Below, one piece after another: positions 1-8,670 of a DNA stretch of 64,000 bases. The DNA is from Tautonia rosea. Lineage in GTDB: Bacteria > Planctomycetota > Planctomycetia > Isosphaerales > Isosphaeraceae. The notes beneath the pieces are model-generated. The model ran no database searches, was not told where the DNA came from, and saw only the letters and a list, made by a program, of their open reading frames with translations. Position 1 is the first letter of the stretch, and every line of letters starts with the position of its first letter. Both the position numbers and the translations under genes were made by a program. The stretch is taken from contig NZ_JABBYO010000013.1 of assembly GCF_012958305.1 (NCBI RefSeq), positions 1-64,000 of the forward strand, written 5' to 3'.

Positions 1-11
1 GTCGCTGCAGC

Positions 12-71
12 GGACCCGGCCCGCCGCGGCGCCCGGTGGTCTGTCATAGGTTACACTCGGCGGGCCGGTCC
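12..71. repeat. inverted repeat upstream of the amidase gene
   Basis: Arms at 12-26 and 58-71 are complementary except for one extra base in the left arm, giving a 14-bp GC-rich stem around a loop of about 31 nt. It lies just upstream of the first gene and may be the terminator of a gene outside the window or a leader structure. There is no T-tract, so a terminator role is only a guess. Confidence 0.4.
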
Positions 72-95
72 GCTGAGCTTGGGCGATAGGCGTCC

Positions 96-1235
96 ATGAC
101 ACACCCACTGAAGTCCCATCCCATGATCTTCCATAGAATCACCCTGATCGCATTCGCTGCAAGTCTTGTGGCTGTGCTGGCGGCACGCGAGGTCATCGCG
201 TGCACCGGCATTACCCTCAAAGCCCGGGACGGCGCGGTGGTATACGGCCGGACGATGGAGTGGGGATCGTTCGATCTCAACTCGCAAGTGGTCATCTACC
301 CCCGTGGGTACAAGTTCACGGCCCACACTCCCGACAAGAAGCCCGGCATGGCCTGGCAAGGGCCGTACGGGTTCGTCGGGCTCGACGGACTGGACGCGGA
401 GGTTACCCTTGACGGCATGAACGAAAGGGGGCTCGCCGTCGGCGGGTTCTACCACCCCGGCTTCGCCGAGTATCAGAAGTACGATCCGGAAAAGGCTGGC
501 CAAAGCATGGGCCCCGGCGATGTCATCGCGTATCTGCTTTCGACCTGCGCCACGGTCGACGAAGCCCGCGTCGCCATCAGCAAAGTCTACGTTACGCCCG
601 TCATCGCGCCAGTGATCGCCATCCCCCCGCCGGCTCACTTCATCGTCGTCGAGCCCGGAGGCAAGGCAATCGTCATCGAGTATCTCAAAGGTGAGCTGGT
701 GATCTTCGATGCGCCGCTGGGCGTGATCACCAACTCGCCGAGCTACGACTGGCACGAGACCAACCTGCGGAACTACCTGAACCTCTCGGCCGTCGCGCTG
801 CCGAGCAAGAAGCTCGAGGACATGAACTTCGCACCATTGGGCGGCGGCAGCGGCATGATCGGCCTGCCGGGCGATTTCACGCCGCCCTCGCGGTTCGTTC
901 GTGCCGTGGCGTTCACGCAATCGGCCCGAAAGACCGCGGACGGGCCGGAGACCGTGTACGAGTTGTTCCGCATCCTCGACAATTTCAACGTCCCGCTCGG
1001 CGCGGCCGAGGGCGAAGGCGAGGCCACGACCAGAGGCATGCGCAGCTCCACTCTTTGGACGACGGGCTGGGATACCAAGAACAAGGCGCTCTACTACCAC
1101 ACGCAAAACAATCGTCGGGTACGCAAGGTCGATCTCACGGAGCTCAACTTTGCCGAGGGCCGCGAGAAGATCCGATTCCCGCTCGACAAAGAGAAGGTGC
1201 AGGACATCGAAGACGTCACGCCCGCGAGCAAGTGA
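96..1235 (+). CDS. choloylglycine hydrolase / penicillin V acylase family amidase
   Basis: This is an exported N-terminal-nucleophile amidohydrolase of the conjugated bile acid hydrolase / penicillin V acylase family (379 aa). The N-terminus is a hydrophobic signal sequence ending ...EVIAC, so processing would expose Cys36 as catalytic nucleophile. Arg52, 16 residues after the Cys (RTMEW), matches the conserved Arg of the family, although the following acidic residue is Glu rather than the usual Asp. The Asn of the oxyanion region is seen in GVITNSPSYDW. Start choice is uncertain: an ATG at 123 (MIFHRITL) gives a shorter, more typical signal peptide, and neither start has a clear ribosome binding site. 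The true substrate is unknown; in an environmental planctomycete an N-acyl amide such as an acyl-homoserine lactone or a beta-lactam is as likely as a bile salt. Confidence 0.88.
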   Translation: MTHPLKSHPMIFHRITLIAFAASLVAVLAAREVIACTGITLKARDGAVVYGRTMEWGSFDLNSQVVIYPRGYKFTAHTPDKKPGMAWQGPYGFVGLDGLDAEVTLDGMNERGLAVGGFYHPGFAEYQKYDPEKAGQSMGPGDVIAYLLSTCATVDEARVAISKVYVTPVIAPVIAIPPPAHFIVVEPGGKAIVIEYLKGELVIFDAPLGVITNSPSYDWHETNLRNYLNLSAVALPSKKLEDMNFAPLGGGSGMIGLPGDFTPPSRFVRAVAFTQSARKTADGPETVYELFRILDNFNVPLGAAEGEGEATTRGMRSSTLWTTGWDTKNKALYYHTQNNRRVRKVDLTELNFAEGREKIRFPLDKEKVQDIEDVTPASK

Positions 1236-1245
1236 TGGGCGGGTG

Positions 1246-1323
1246 GCCGGGGCAAAGCAAGTCTGCGAGCGTGCCCCGGTGAGGGCAGCTGTCGCGGACC
1301 AGGCACGAAGACTTTGCCCCGGC
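1246..1323. terminator. long inverted repeat after the amidase gene, possible terminator
   Basis: Perfect 12-bp arms, GCCGGGGCAAAG at 1246-1257 and its complement at 1312-1323, enclose 54 nt. A further 4 bp can pair inside after a small bulge. It begins 10 nt after the stop codon, and a T/A-rich stretch follows about 30 nt later. It is placed as a terminator would be, but the loop is long and it could be a small palindromic repeat element. Confidence 0.4.
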
Positions 1324-1425
1324 GAATTGACGTGTCTTCTGTACGTGTGAACGCGTTTTTAAAAAATCTATGATCAGATGTTTGTGTCGTGGCCCGACGA
1401 AACGAGCACCACCTGGCCGGGGTGA

Positions 1426-1763
1426 TCATTCGTCGGGGGATGGGTCTTCGAGCCCGAGAACTCGGCCGAGGTCCCGGGCAGCGTGCAGCACCCCCACGAT
1501 CGCGATCCCGTTGTCGATCGCCCGGTAGAAGATCAGGTGGTTGCCGAAGCCTGAGACGCGCCAGACGCGAAGACCCGCGCCGGACAGGGTACGCCCTTCG
1601 TAGGGAGCACCGATGCCGGGCTAACTTCGCAAGCAGGGAATAGGTCGCGTCGATCGACTAAAAAACGCAGCACGGTCTCGAGACTCGCTTGCAAGCCGAG
1701 ATCATCGGCCGGCTCGTCGATGTCGCGGTCTGCCGCAGGCAGGATGACGACGCGCCGGGTCAT
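1426..1763 (-). pseudogene. decayed RelE/ParE-family toxin
   Basis: The frame opening at 1763 reads like a ParE toxin at its N-terminus (MTRRVVILPAADRDIDEPAD, then LETVLRFL) but then leaves the family pattern. Two other frames carry the rest: one reads SIDATYSLLAKLARH, a second reads GIGAPYEGRT...LRVWRVSGFGNHLIFYRAI...VLHAARDLGRVLGLEDP up to a stop at 1426-1428. At least two frameshifts are therefore needed to restore one protein of about 110 aa. The first lies near a run of T/A around 1660; the second near the PGIGAPY segment. The start overlaps the antitoxin stop (ATGA), the classical parDE arrangement. A sequencing error cannot be excluded for one shift, but two in 100 bp plus a damaged partner argue for real decay. 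Confidence 0.8.
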
Positions 1764-1963
1764 GGCGTGTGCTTCCGAGTCAGTCGCCCGGAGAGCTTCT
1801 GCCGCTTGGCCTCCCAGTATTCCGGCGTGACCTCGATCAGCTCTCCGGAATCGAGCCCTTCGATGAGCAGGGCGTCGATGCGCTCCTCGGATTGCCGCTT
1901 CTGGTCGGCGCGAATCAGGTCGCGGACGTACTCGCTGGCGCTGCTATAGCCGCCCTCGGTCAC
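1760..1963 (-). pseudogene. N-terminally truncated ParD-like antitoxin
   Basis: The readable part (EGGYSSASEYVRDLIRADQ...) is the helical middle and toxin-binding tail of a ParD/CopG ribbon-helix-helix antitoxin; the C-terminus carries SGELIEVTPEYWEAKRQKL. Family members begin about 14 residues earlier with the DNA-binding beta strand. Here the in-frame upstream codons read only AIVQRRV and then hit TGA, which is the stop codon of the hypF gene. The only start in frame is the GTG at 1961-1963. The simplest reading is a deletion that joined the 3' end of hypF to the inside of parD, removing the operator-binding segment. A short product that still binds toxin could be made, but its toxin is also broken. 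Confidence 0.7.
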
Positions 1964-1984
1964 GCGGCGCTGGACGATCGCGGT

Positions 1985-4471
1985 TCATCGGGGGGAGGGT
2001 ACGGAGGGGTGTTGCCGGGAGGCGACGAGGGCCTGGCCGGGGGAGAGGCCGCCGTCGTTGGCGGGGAGGCGGCGGTGGGTGAGGACCTCGACGCCGGAGG
2101 AGCGGAGCAGGGCGACGGTCCGGGAGGCGAGCAGGGCGTTCTGGAAGACCCCGCCGGTCAGGCCGACGGTTGAGAGGGATCGGGATCGGGCGAGGTCGGA
2201 GGCGATGGAGGCGAGGGAATTGGCCAGGGCGTGATGGAAGGCAGCGGCGAGGTGGGGGAGGGGGGTGCCGCGGCGGAGGTGGTGGATGAGCCAGGGCCAG
2301 AGGGGGGCGGGGTCGAGCAGGATCGGGCCGGAGGGGGGAAGCGTTTGGCGGGAGAAGGAGCAGGGGGGGGCGTCGGGAGGAGGGGTGCCGAGGGCGGCGA
2401 GGGCTTCGAGTTCGAGGGCGGCCTGGCCTTCGAAGGTGGCGGAGGATCGGACGCTGAGCAAGGACGCGACGGCGTCGAAGAGGCGGCCCATGCTGCTGGT
2501 GGCGACGCAGTTCAGGCCGGTTTCAAGCTGATGGCGGATCACCCGGCGTTCAGCGGGGGAGGTGGCGAGGACGCAAGGGAGGTCGTCGTCCCAGGGAATG
2601 CCGGCGGCCCAGAGGTGAGCCAGGGCCGATCGGGACGGGTGGCGGATCGCGGCATCGCCGCCGGGCAAGGGGATGGGGGAAAGGTGGGCGAGGCGATCGA
2701 CGCGCGCGCCGTCGCCGGAGAGGAGGAGGCACTCGCCTCCCCAGATGGTGCCATCGGAGCCGTAGCCGGTGCCGTCGCAGACCCAGGTGAGCAAGGGGGA
2801 GGAGCCGACGCGATCGTGATCGAGCAGGAGGGAGGCGGCATGGGCGTGATGGTGCTGGACCCGGACGAGGGGACGGTTGAGGGTGGCGGCCAGGTGTTCG
2901 GCCCATCGGGAGGAATGGGCGTCGGGGTGGAGGTCGCAGGCGATGACCCGGGGATCGACCTGGAAGAGGGTTTGCATGTGATCGAGTGAGCGCTCGAAGG
3001 CATCTTGCGTGGCCAGGTCTCCCCAGTCGCCGAGGTGCTGGCTGACGAGGGCGAAGGGGGGGCGGGCCAGGCAGAAGGTCCCCTTTAGCTCGGCGCCGAC
3101 GGCGAGAACGGTGGGGCTGTCGGGGATCGGCCAGGGGAGCGGCAGGGGGGCGATCCCTCGGGAGCGGCGGAGGGGGAGTGCTTGATGGTCAACGACCTGG
3201 AGGACGGAGTCGTCGCAGGAGACCTGGATAGGCCGGTTGTGCAGGAGGAAGGCGTCGGCGATCGGGGAGAGGCGGTCGAGGGCCTCGGCGTTGGCGATGG
3301 CGATCGGCTCGTCGCTGCGGTTGCCGGAGGTCATGACCAGGGGCCGGTCGTCGTCCTCATCGAGGAGCAAGGGGTGGATCGGGGCATAAGGGAGCATGAT
3401 GCCCAGCCGGTCCAGGCCTGGCGCGACGGAGGGGGCGAGGGGAGGGCTGCCGCTCGGGGCCGGTTGACGACGAAGCAGGACGATCGGCCGATCGCGCCCG
3501 GAAAGGGCGAGGGCCTCGGCGTCATTGACATGGGCGAGGCGGCGGGCCTGGTCGATCGAGCGGACCATGAGGGCGAAGGGCTTGTCGCCTCGGCCTTTGA
3601 GCACCCGGAGGCGGGAGACGGCGGATTCGTTGCGGGCATCGCAAGCGAAGTGGAAGCCGCCGACCCCTTTGATGGCGAGGATGAGACCGAGGTCGAGCGC
3701 CTGGCGAGCCTGAGCGAGGGCGGCATCGTCGCAGGGCCAGCCGTCGGGAGAGTCGGGATCTTGCAAAGCCCGAGGGATCATGGCGACGGGGACGAACCAG
3801 AGGGTTGGGCCACAGCTCGGGCAGGCGATCGGCTGGGCGTGGAAGCGACGGTCGTGAGGGTCGAGGTATTCCCGGAGGCATTCCGGGCAGAGGGGGAAGC
3901 GGGCCATCGTGGTGTGAGGGCGGTCGTACGGGAGGCGCTCAAGGATCGTGAATCGAGGGCCGCAGTCGGTGCAGTTGAGGAACGGATAGCGGAAGCGGCG
4001 GTCGGTCGGGTCGAACAGCTCGCGGAGACAGGCCTCGCAGGTGGCGATGTCGGGAGGGACGGGGGTGGTCGTGGCCGGGCCGGTTCGGCTGGGGAGGATG
4101 GTGAAGCCGACCGCGGTGGCGTCGGGGGGGATGCGTTCGTCGGTGATCGTCACGAGGACGGCGAGGGGGGGGGCGTCATGGAGCAGGGCGTGGCGGAAGG
4201 CGTCGAGCCGATCGGGAGGGCCCTGGACCTCGATGACGACGCCGGACGGGTCGTTGGCGACCCAGCCGGCCAGGCCGAGCCGATCGGCCGTCGCATGCAC
4301 GAACGGGCGGAAGCCGACTCCCTGGACGAGACCTCGGATGAGGAACCGGCGGCGCTGGAGGGTGGGGGAGGCGTTCGAAGGGTTCGGGTCGGAGGGAGGA
4401 GGCATGAGGGGCATCGCCGGATCGGTCGGGCTCGGGTCGGGTTCGGAGGCGGTCGGGGACGGTTCCATCAT
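1985..4471 (-). CDS. hypF: carbamoyltransferase HypF, [NiFe]-hydrogenase maturation
   Basis: HypF uses carbamoyl phosphate and ATP to make the thiocarbamate on HypE from which the cyanide ligands of the [NiFe] active site arise. All domains are present in 828 aa: an acylphosphatase domain (about 41-130, with RGLVQGVGFRPFVHA), two zinc-finger units with CxxC-x18-CxxC spacing (Cys145/148/167/170 and Cys195/198/217/220), a YrdC-like nucleotide-binding domain (about 250-430, with AIKGVGGFH), and a C-terminal Kae1-like domain (VRVQHHHAHAA, CDGTGYGSDG). The roughly 37-residue Pro/Ser-rich N-terminal extension before the acylphosphatase domain is unusual, so a later start is possible; internal ATGs at residues 20 and 23 are candidates. 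It is divergent from hypC and its stop abuts a decayed antitoxin gene. Confidence 0.96.
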   Translation of the reverse strand: MMEPSPTASEPDPSPTDPAMPLMPPPSDPNPSNASPTLQRRRFLIRGLVQGVGFRPFVHATADRLGLAGWVANDPSGVVIEVQGPPDRLDAFRHALLHDAPPLAVLVTITDERIPPDATAVGFTILPSRTGPATTTPVPPDIATCEACLRELFDPTDRRFRYPFLNCTDCGPRFTILERLPYDRPHTTMARFPLCPECLREYLDPHDRRFHAQPIACPSCGPTLWFVPVAMIPRALQDPDSPDGWPCDDAALAQARQALDLGLILAIKGVGGFHFACDARNESAVSRLRVLKGRGDKPFALMVRSIDQARRLAHVNDAEALALSGRDRPIVLLRRQPAPSGSPPLAPSVAPGLDRLGIMLPYAPIHPLLLDEDDDRPLVMTSGNRSDEPIAIANAEALDRLSPIADAFLLHNRPIQVSCDDSVLQVVDHQALPLRRSRGIAPLPLPWPIPDSPTVLAVGAELKGTFCLARPPFALVSQHLGDWGDLATQDAFERSLDHMQTLFQVDPRVIACDLHPDAHSSRWAEHLAATLNRPLVRVQHHHAHAASLLLDHDRVGSSPLLTWVCDGTGYGSDGTIWGGECLLLSGDGARVDRLAHLSPIPLPGGDAAIRHPSRSALAHLWAAGIPWDDDLPCVLATSPAERRVIRHQLETGLNCVATSSMGRLFDAVASLLSVRSSATFEGQAALELEALAALGTPPPDAPPCSFSRQTLPPSGPILLDPAPLWPWLIHHLRRGTPLPHLAAAFHHALANSLASIASDLARSRSLSTVGLTGGVFQNALLASRTVALLRSSGVEVLTHRRLPANDGGLSPGQALVASRQHPSVPSPR

Positions 4472-4830
4472 GGGATGGTCGCGGCCGGATGGGGAACGGG
4501 GTTGCTGCGGGAGATTTTGATTTGAGACCGGGGGGGGATGGAATCGGCGTCAGCGGGGAGTCTTGATCGGTTATGCTGGGGGATGGAGGAACGATGGACG
4601 GGAAGGGTTTCCGAACGCCTGGGATACGGCCTCTCACCTCGCTCGAAGGACGAGGGAGCCCGCAAGGCCGGGTAAGCGGGCCGATGGGAAGAACGTCATG
4701 CGTTGCGATCCGTCCCCGGACCCCTCACCCCGTCCCTGTCCCCGCGCGCGGGAGGAGGGAGATTGGTGTCAGTTCGGATGTTCGCAAGAGAAAATGGTGA
4801 TCAAATTCTTGAAAATTCAGGGGTGCTCCG
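4472..4830. other. intergenic spacer between divergent hypF and hypC
   Basis: This 359-bp spacer must hold both hyp promoters. I see no convincing open frame. It contains a small hairpin, GCCCGC at 4658-4663 with GCGGGC at 4676-4681, and a C/G-rich imperfect palindrome around 4725-4760 of a type that often occurs as dispersed repeats in GC-rich genomes. The last 40 bp before hypC are AT-richer (around 4790-4820). No clear -35/-10 pair or ribosome binding site was recognised. Confidence 0.5.
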
Positions 4831-5094
4831 ATGTGTCTTGCCGTGCCGGGGCGGATTGAACAGATCTCTGAGGCTCAGGGAACGCGGATGGGCCGAGTCA
4901 ATTTCGGGGGGATCGTTAAGGAGGTCTGCCTGGCGTTTGTTCCCGAGGCACAGGTGGGGGATTACACGATTGTTCATGTCGGGTTCGCCCTCAGCACAAT
5001 TGATGAGGCCGAGGCGAGGCAGACGCTGGAAACCTTTCGGGCGCTCGGCGTGCTGGAGGAGGAGCTGAGCGGGGACGTCGAGGGAGGGGAATGA
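4831..5094 (+). CDS. hypC: hydrogenase maturation chaperone HypC
   Basis: HypC/HybG/HupF-family small chaperone (87 aa) that, with HypD, carries the Fe(CN)2CO moiety to the large hydrogenase subunit. The essential N-terminal Cys2 is present in [12 protein letters not shown], followed by the OB-fold core with [31 protein letters not shown]. The length is typical. The stop overlaps the hypD start by 4 bp (ATGA), so the two are translationally coupled. Confidence 0.96.
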   Translation: MCLAVPGRIEQISEAQGTRMGRVNFGGIVKEVCLAFVPEAQVGDYTIVHVGFALSTIDEAEARQTLETFRALGVLEEELSGDVEGGE

Positions 5095-6218
5095 TCGTCA
5101 TGAAATATCTGGATGAATTTCGGGATGGAGCGATCGCCCGAGCGCTGGCTGATGAGATCCGGCAGATCGTCACGAAACCGTGGGTGGTGATGGAGGTTTG
5201 CGGCGGGCAGACGCATTCGATCCTTCGTAATGGGGTGGACCAGTTGCTTCCCGAGGGGGTCGAGCTGGTGCATGGGCCGGGGTGCCCGGTCTGTGTGACG
5301 CCGCTGGAGGTGATCGACCGGGCGTTGGCCATTGCACAGAAGCCGGGCGTGATCTTCTGCTCGTTCGGCGACATGCTGAGGGTGCCGGGTTCGTCGACGG
5401 ATTTGTTCCGGGTCAAGGCGGAGGGGGCGGATGTGCGGATCGTGTATTCGCCCCTGGATGCGTTGACATTGGCCCGAAGGGATCGGGATCGGCAGGTCGT
5501 CTTCTTTGGGATCGGGTTTGAGACGACGGCGCCGGCCAACGCGATGGCGGTGAAGTTGGCAAGCGATGAAGGATTGGACAACTTCTCGATGCTGGTGTCT
5601 CACGTGCTCGTACCGCCAGCGATCGAGGCGATCTGTCGGTCGAAGGGGAACCGAGTTCAGGGGTTTCTTGCGGCCGGGCACGTCTGTACGGTGATGGGGA
5701 CGCGGCAGTATCCGGCGATTGCCGAGCGGTATGGGGTACCGATCGTCGTGACCGGGTTTGAGCCGATCGACCTGCTCGAAGGGATCCGCCGGGCCTTGGT
5801 GCAACTGGAACGGGGCGAGGCTCGGGTCGAGAACGCGTATGCGAGGGTCGTCTCCGAGGAGGGGAACCCGGCGGCTCGGGCCGTGCTGGATGAGGTATTC
5901 GAGGTGACGGACCAGTCGTGGCGCGGCATCGGGAGGATCCCTCAAAGCGGGTGGCGGCTGGCCCCGTCGTATCGCGGTTTCGATGCGGCGGAACGGTTCG
6001 ACGTGGGGGCGATCCGGACGGTCGAATCGCCCGAATGCCGGAGCGGTGAGGTGTTGCAGGGGTTGATCACCCCCCCCGAGTGCGCGGCGTTCGGGACTGT
6101 CTGTACGCCGAGGACGCCGCTTGGGGCCACGATGGTGTCGAGCGAAGGGGCGTGTGCGGCCTACTTCCTGAATGGTCGGAGGAAACGGGGAACGAACGGG
6201 GTGGCCGCTCATGCCTGA
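5091..6218 (+). CDS. hypD: hydrogenase maturation protein HypD
   Basis: HypD is the [4Fe-4S] scaffold on which Fe(CN)2CO is assembled. The signature motifs are present: CGGQTHSI near residue 41, [10 protein letters not shown] near 65, GFETTAP near 144, and C-terminal cysteines in [21 protein letters not shown] and EGACAAYF that hold the cluster. Its 375 aa match the family. The start overlaps hypC; an ATG three codons downstream at 5100 (MKYLDEF) is an alternative. The 3' end overlaps hypE by 8 bp. Confidence 0.96.
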   Translation: MIVMKYLDEFRDGAIARALADEIRQIVTKPWVVMEVCGGQTHSILRNGVDQLLPEGVELVHGPGCPVCVTPLEVIDRALAIAQKPGVIFCSFGDMLRVPGSSTDLFRVKAEGADVRIVYSPLDALTLARRDRDRQVVFFGIGFETTAPANAMAVKLASDEGLDNFSMLVSHVLVPPAIEAICRSKGNRVQGFLAAGHVCTVMGTRQYPAIAERYGVPIVVTGFEPIDLLEGIRRALVQLERGEARVENAYARVVSEEGNPAARAVLDEVFEVTDQSWRGIGRIPQSGWRLAPSYRGFDAAERFDVGAIRTVESPECRSGEVLQGLITPPECAAFGTVCTPRTPLGATMVSSEGACAAYFLNGRRKRGTNGVAAHA

Positions 6219-7269
6219 GCCTTCCGGAATCGACGGCTGGACCTGTCCGGTGCCGCTGCGCGAGACGCCGACGATCGTGATGGGCCACGGGGGAGGGGGG
6301 CGGCTTTCGAGCGAGTTGATCGAGCATCTCTTTCTGCCGGCCTTTCGGAACCCGGCGCTGGAGGCGAGGGGCGATGCGGCTGTGATGGAGGTGCCGTCGG
6401 GCCGATTAGCGTTTTCGACGGATGCTCATGTGGTCCGACCTTTGTTCTTTCCAGGAGGGTCGATCGGCGAGTTGGCGGTGTATGGGACGGTCAATGATCT
6501 GGCGATGGCCGGGGCCAGGCCGATGCACTTGAGCGCGAGCTTCATTCTGGAAGAGGGGTTCCCGATGGGGCACCTCTCGGCGATCGTCGGCCGAATGGCC
6601 GAGGCGGCGAAACGGGCCAAGGTGGCGATTGTCACCGGGGATACGAAGGTGGTTGAGCGGGGCCACGGCGACGGGTGCTACATCACGACGAGCGGAATCG
6701 GCGAGGTCCCGGAGGGGCGATTGGTGGGGCCGGATCGGGCGAGGGCCGGGGATGCCGTGCTCGTGAGCGGGACGATCGGCGATCACGGGGTGGCGATCTT
6801 GAGCGTTCGTGAAGGGCTGGAGTTCGAGTCGGAGATCGTGAGCGACCTGGCACCGCTGTCGGATCTGGTCGAGCGGCTTTTTTCGGCGTCGGTTGCGGTG
6901 CGGGCGATGCGCGATCCGACCCGGGGAGGACTGGCGGCGACGCTTGTCGAGATCGCGGCGCGATCGGGGGTCGGGATGGTGCTCGATGAGGAGGCCGTGC
7001 CGGTGCGGTCCGAGGTCCGAGGGGCCTGTGAGTTGCTCGGGCTCGATCCGATGATGGTCGCCAACGAGGGGAAGCTGGTGGCGATTGTCCCTGAAGACCA
7101 GGCGGAGACGGCTCTGGCCGCCCTTCGGAGCCTACCGATCGGCCGTGAGGCGGTGCGGATCGGCTCGGTCGTGGCGGAGCATCCAGGGACGGTTGTCATG
7201 AAGACGAGCATCGGCGGGCGTCGGGTGGTTTCGCTGCCGATGGGGGAGCAATTGCCTCGCATCTGTTAA
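6211..7269 (+). CDS. hypE: hydrogenase maturation protein HypE
   Basis: HypE dehydrates the carbamoyl group donated by HypF to a thiocyanate on its C-terminal cysteine. The protein ends in PRIC, exactly the conserved HypE tail with the acceptor Cys last. It has the AIR-synthase/PurM-like fold: the ATP-site segment [16 protein letters not shown], then [22 protein letters not shown] and [10 protein letters not shown]. The start at 6211 (MPEPSG) overlaps the hypD stop; an upstream in-frame ATG at 6172 lies deep inside hypD and is less likely. With it, 352 aa is typical. It completes a hypCDE operon and converges with hypB. Confidence 0.95.
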   Translation: MPEPSGIDGWTCPVPLRETPTIVMGHGGGGRLSSELIEHLFLPAFRNPALEARGDAAVMEVPSGRLAFSTDAHVVRPLFFPGGSIGELAVYGTVNDLAMAGARPMHLSASFILEEGFPMGHLSAIVGRMAEAAKRAKVAIVTGDTKVVERGHGDGCYITTSGIGEVPEGRLVGPDRARAGDAVLVSGTIGDHGVAILSVREGLEFESEIVSDLAPLSDLVERLFSASVAVRAMRDPTRGGLAATLVEIAARSGVGMVLDEEAVPVRSEVRGACELLGLDPMMVANEGKLVAIVPEDQAETALAALRSLPIGREAVRIGSVVAEHPGTVVMKTSIGGRRVVSLPMGEQLPRIC

Positions 7270-7278
7270 TTGGTTCGC

Positions 7279-7959
7279 TCAGGGAGCCGTGGCCGAGCGG
7301 TGAGCCTGGTGGCGATCGTCGAGGAAGGCGAGCCAGTCCTCCATCCCTTCGCCTGTCTTGGCGGAGGTTTCGATGAGGCGGACGCCGGGACGAACGTCGA
7401 ACAGGTGGGTGTGAGCGGCGTCTCGGTCGAACTCGCAGATCTCGGCCAGGTCGATCTTGGTCAGGACGACGGCATCGGCGGAGTTGTAAATGCCAGGATA
7501 TTTCAAGGGCTTGTCCTCCCCCTCGGTGACCGAGAGAAGGGCGACGCGGCATGATTCGCCCAGGTCGTAGCTGGAGGTGCAGACAAGGTTGCCGACGTTC
7601 TCGATGAACAGAACATCAAGCGAGGAAAGATTCCAGGCGTCGAGATGACGCGCGACCATGTCGGCGTCGAGGTGGCAGATGCCGTGCGTCTGAATCTGAC
7701 GCACGGGAACGCCGGAGCGAGCAAGGCGTTGAGCGTCGCGGTCGGTTTCCAGGTCGCCGACAAGGGCGGCGGGACGGCCTCCGCGAGCCTTGAGGGCCGA
7801 AAGGGTTCGCTCCAGGAGCAGGGTTTTTCCGGTGCCGGGACTGGAGACGAGGTTGACGACGAACAGCCCGGCGTCTCGAAACCTGAGCCGCAGCGAGGCG
7901 GCGATCTGGTCGTTCTTTTTCAGGAGCCCCTGGCGAAGCTCGACAATGCGAGGGGTCAT
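7279..7959 (-). CDS. hypB: hydrogenase nickel incorporation GTPase HypB
   Basis: HypB is the SIMIBI-class GTPase that, with HypA, inserts nickel into the hydrogenase large subunit. The 226-aa protein has the P-loop SSPGTGKTLLLERT, the GDLETDRDA segment, the metal-site region with Cys and His in GICHLDADM, IENVGNLVC, and the guanine-specificity motif LTKID. It lacks both the N-terminal CxxGCG nickel site and a His-rich stretch, so it is the minimal type. The start at 7959 (MTPRIVELRQ) is chosen because it overlaps the hypA stop in TGATGA. A longer frame to 8067 would run inside hypA. Confidence 0.95.
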   Translation of the reverse strand: MTPRIVELRQGLLKKNDQIAASLRLRFRDAGLFVVNLVSSPGTGKTLLLERTLSALKARGGRPAALVGDLETDRDAQRLARSGVPVRQIQTHGICHLDADMVARHLDAWNLSSLDVLFIENVGNLVCTSSYDLGESCRVALLSVTEGEDKPLKYPGIYNSADAVVLTKIDLAEICEFDRDAAHTHLFDVRPGVRLIETSAKTGEGMEDWLAFLDDRHQAHRSATAP

Positions 7960-8333
7960 CAATGCTGCTCCATTCGCGGAATCTTCTGGTCCTCGACCTC
8001 GATCGATTCGACCTCCAGTTCCTTCCCCCGGACGATCGCGGCCGAAGGGGTGTCGCAGATCGGGCAACGCAGGGGAGGAGCCTCGGGCAGTTCCACCTCA
8101 CGTTGGCAACGCTCGCAACGGATCGCGACGGGAATGGATTCGATCTCCAGGGTCGAGCCTTCCAACAAGGTGTCTCGGGTGACGACCTCGAAGCAGAAGG
8201 CAAGGGCCTCCGTCGCAACCCCGGAGAACGCTCCAATTCGGAGCCGAACCCACGTTACCCGGCATGGGACCGAGCCTTCGAGCGCTTCGGAGACCTGCTG
8301 TACCAGGGCCTGGGCGATCGACAGTTCGTGCAT
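7959..8333 (-). CDS. hypA: hydrogenase/urease nickel incorporation protein HypA
   Basis: HypA is the nickel-binding zinc metallochaperone partner of HypB. The N-terminus MHELSIAQALVQQV carries the nickel-ligand His2 and Glu3. The zinc site is two CxxC pairs, CERC and CPIC, about 14 residues apart. At 124 aa it is slightly longer than usual because of a charged tail. It is the first gene of a leftward hypA-hypB operon. Confidence 0.94.
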   Translation of the reverse strand: MHELSIAQALVQQVSEALEGSVPCRVTWVRLRIGAFSGVATEALAFCFEVVTRDTLLEGSTLEIESIPVAIRCERCQREVELPEAPPLRCPICDTPSAAIVRGKELEVESIEVEDQKIPRMEQH

Positions 8334-8392
8334 GATCGACGTTGTCCTCCTGGGGAAGACTCCTGGTCGTCGGCCAGAGGCTCGGCGGCCGA

Positions 8393-8632
8393 TCAGCGGC
8401 CTGAGGCTCCGGAAGGCTCCAGCGACCAGGCCAGGTGCAGTCCCATCGCCGTGGCCAGCCGGTCGAGCGTGGCCACGGTGGGGTTGCGGTTGAGCCCCGT
8501 CTCGATCTTGTGGATGGCCGCCCGGTCGATCCCCGCAGTCGCGGCCAGATCGGCGTAGCTGAGGCCGCGGTGCAGCCGCTCGGCCCGCAAGGCGGCGGCG
8601 TCTTCCTCGGTCAGCTGGTCGCGGCGAGTCAT
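8393..8632 (-). CDS. small XRE-family helix-turn-helix regulator
   Basis: A 79-aa protein with a Cro/C1-type HTH over most of its length: LRAERLHRGLSYADLAATAG as first helices, IDRAAIHKIETGLN as recognition helix with the usual E-x-G, and PTVATLDRLATAMGL. Such proteins regulate phage, restriction or toxin-antitoxin genes. No toxin partner is seen next to it and it stands alone between hypA and the MMPL transporter. Target unknown. Confidence 0.85.
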   Translation of the reverse strand: MTRRDQLTEEDAAALRAERLHRGLSYADLAATAGIDRAAIHKIETGLNRNPTVATLDRLATAMGLHLAWSLEPSGASGR

Positions 8633-8670
8633 GGCGACCTCCGTGATCGAGAGACCCCCATCATACCGCG

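Noticed and set aside
3182-4525. Long open frame on the + strand opposite hypF
   Set aside because: GC-rich antisense of an intact hypF; composition is Gly/Glu/Arg/Val-rich with no domain and no ribosome binding site.
8393-8632. XRE protein as an antitoxin of a HigBA-type pair
   Set aside because: No HigB/RelE-like frame is adjacent; listed as a stand-alone regulator.
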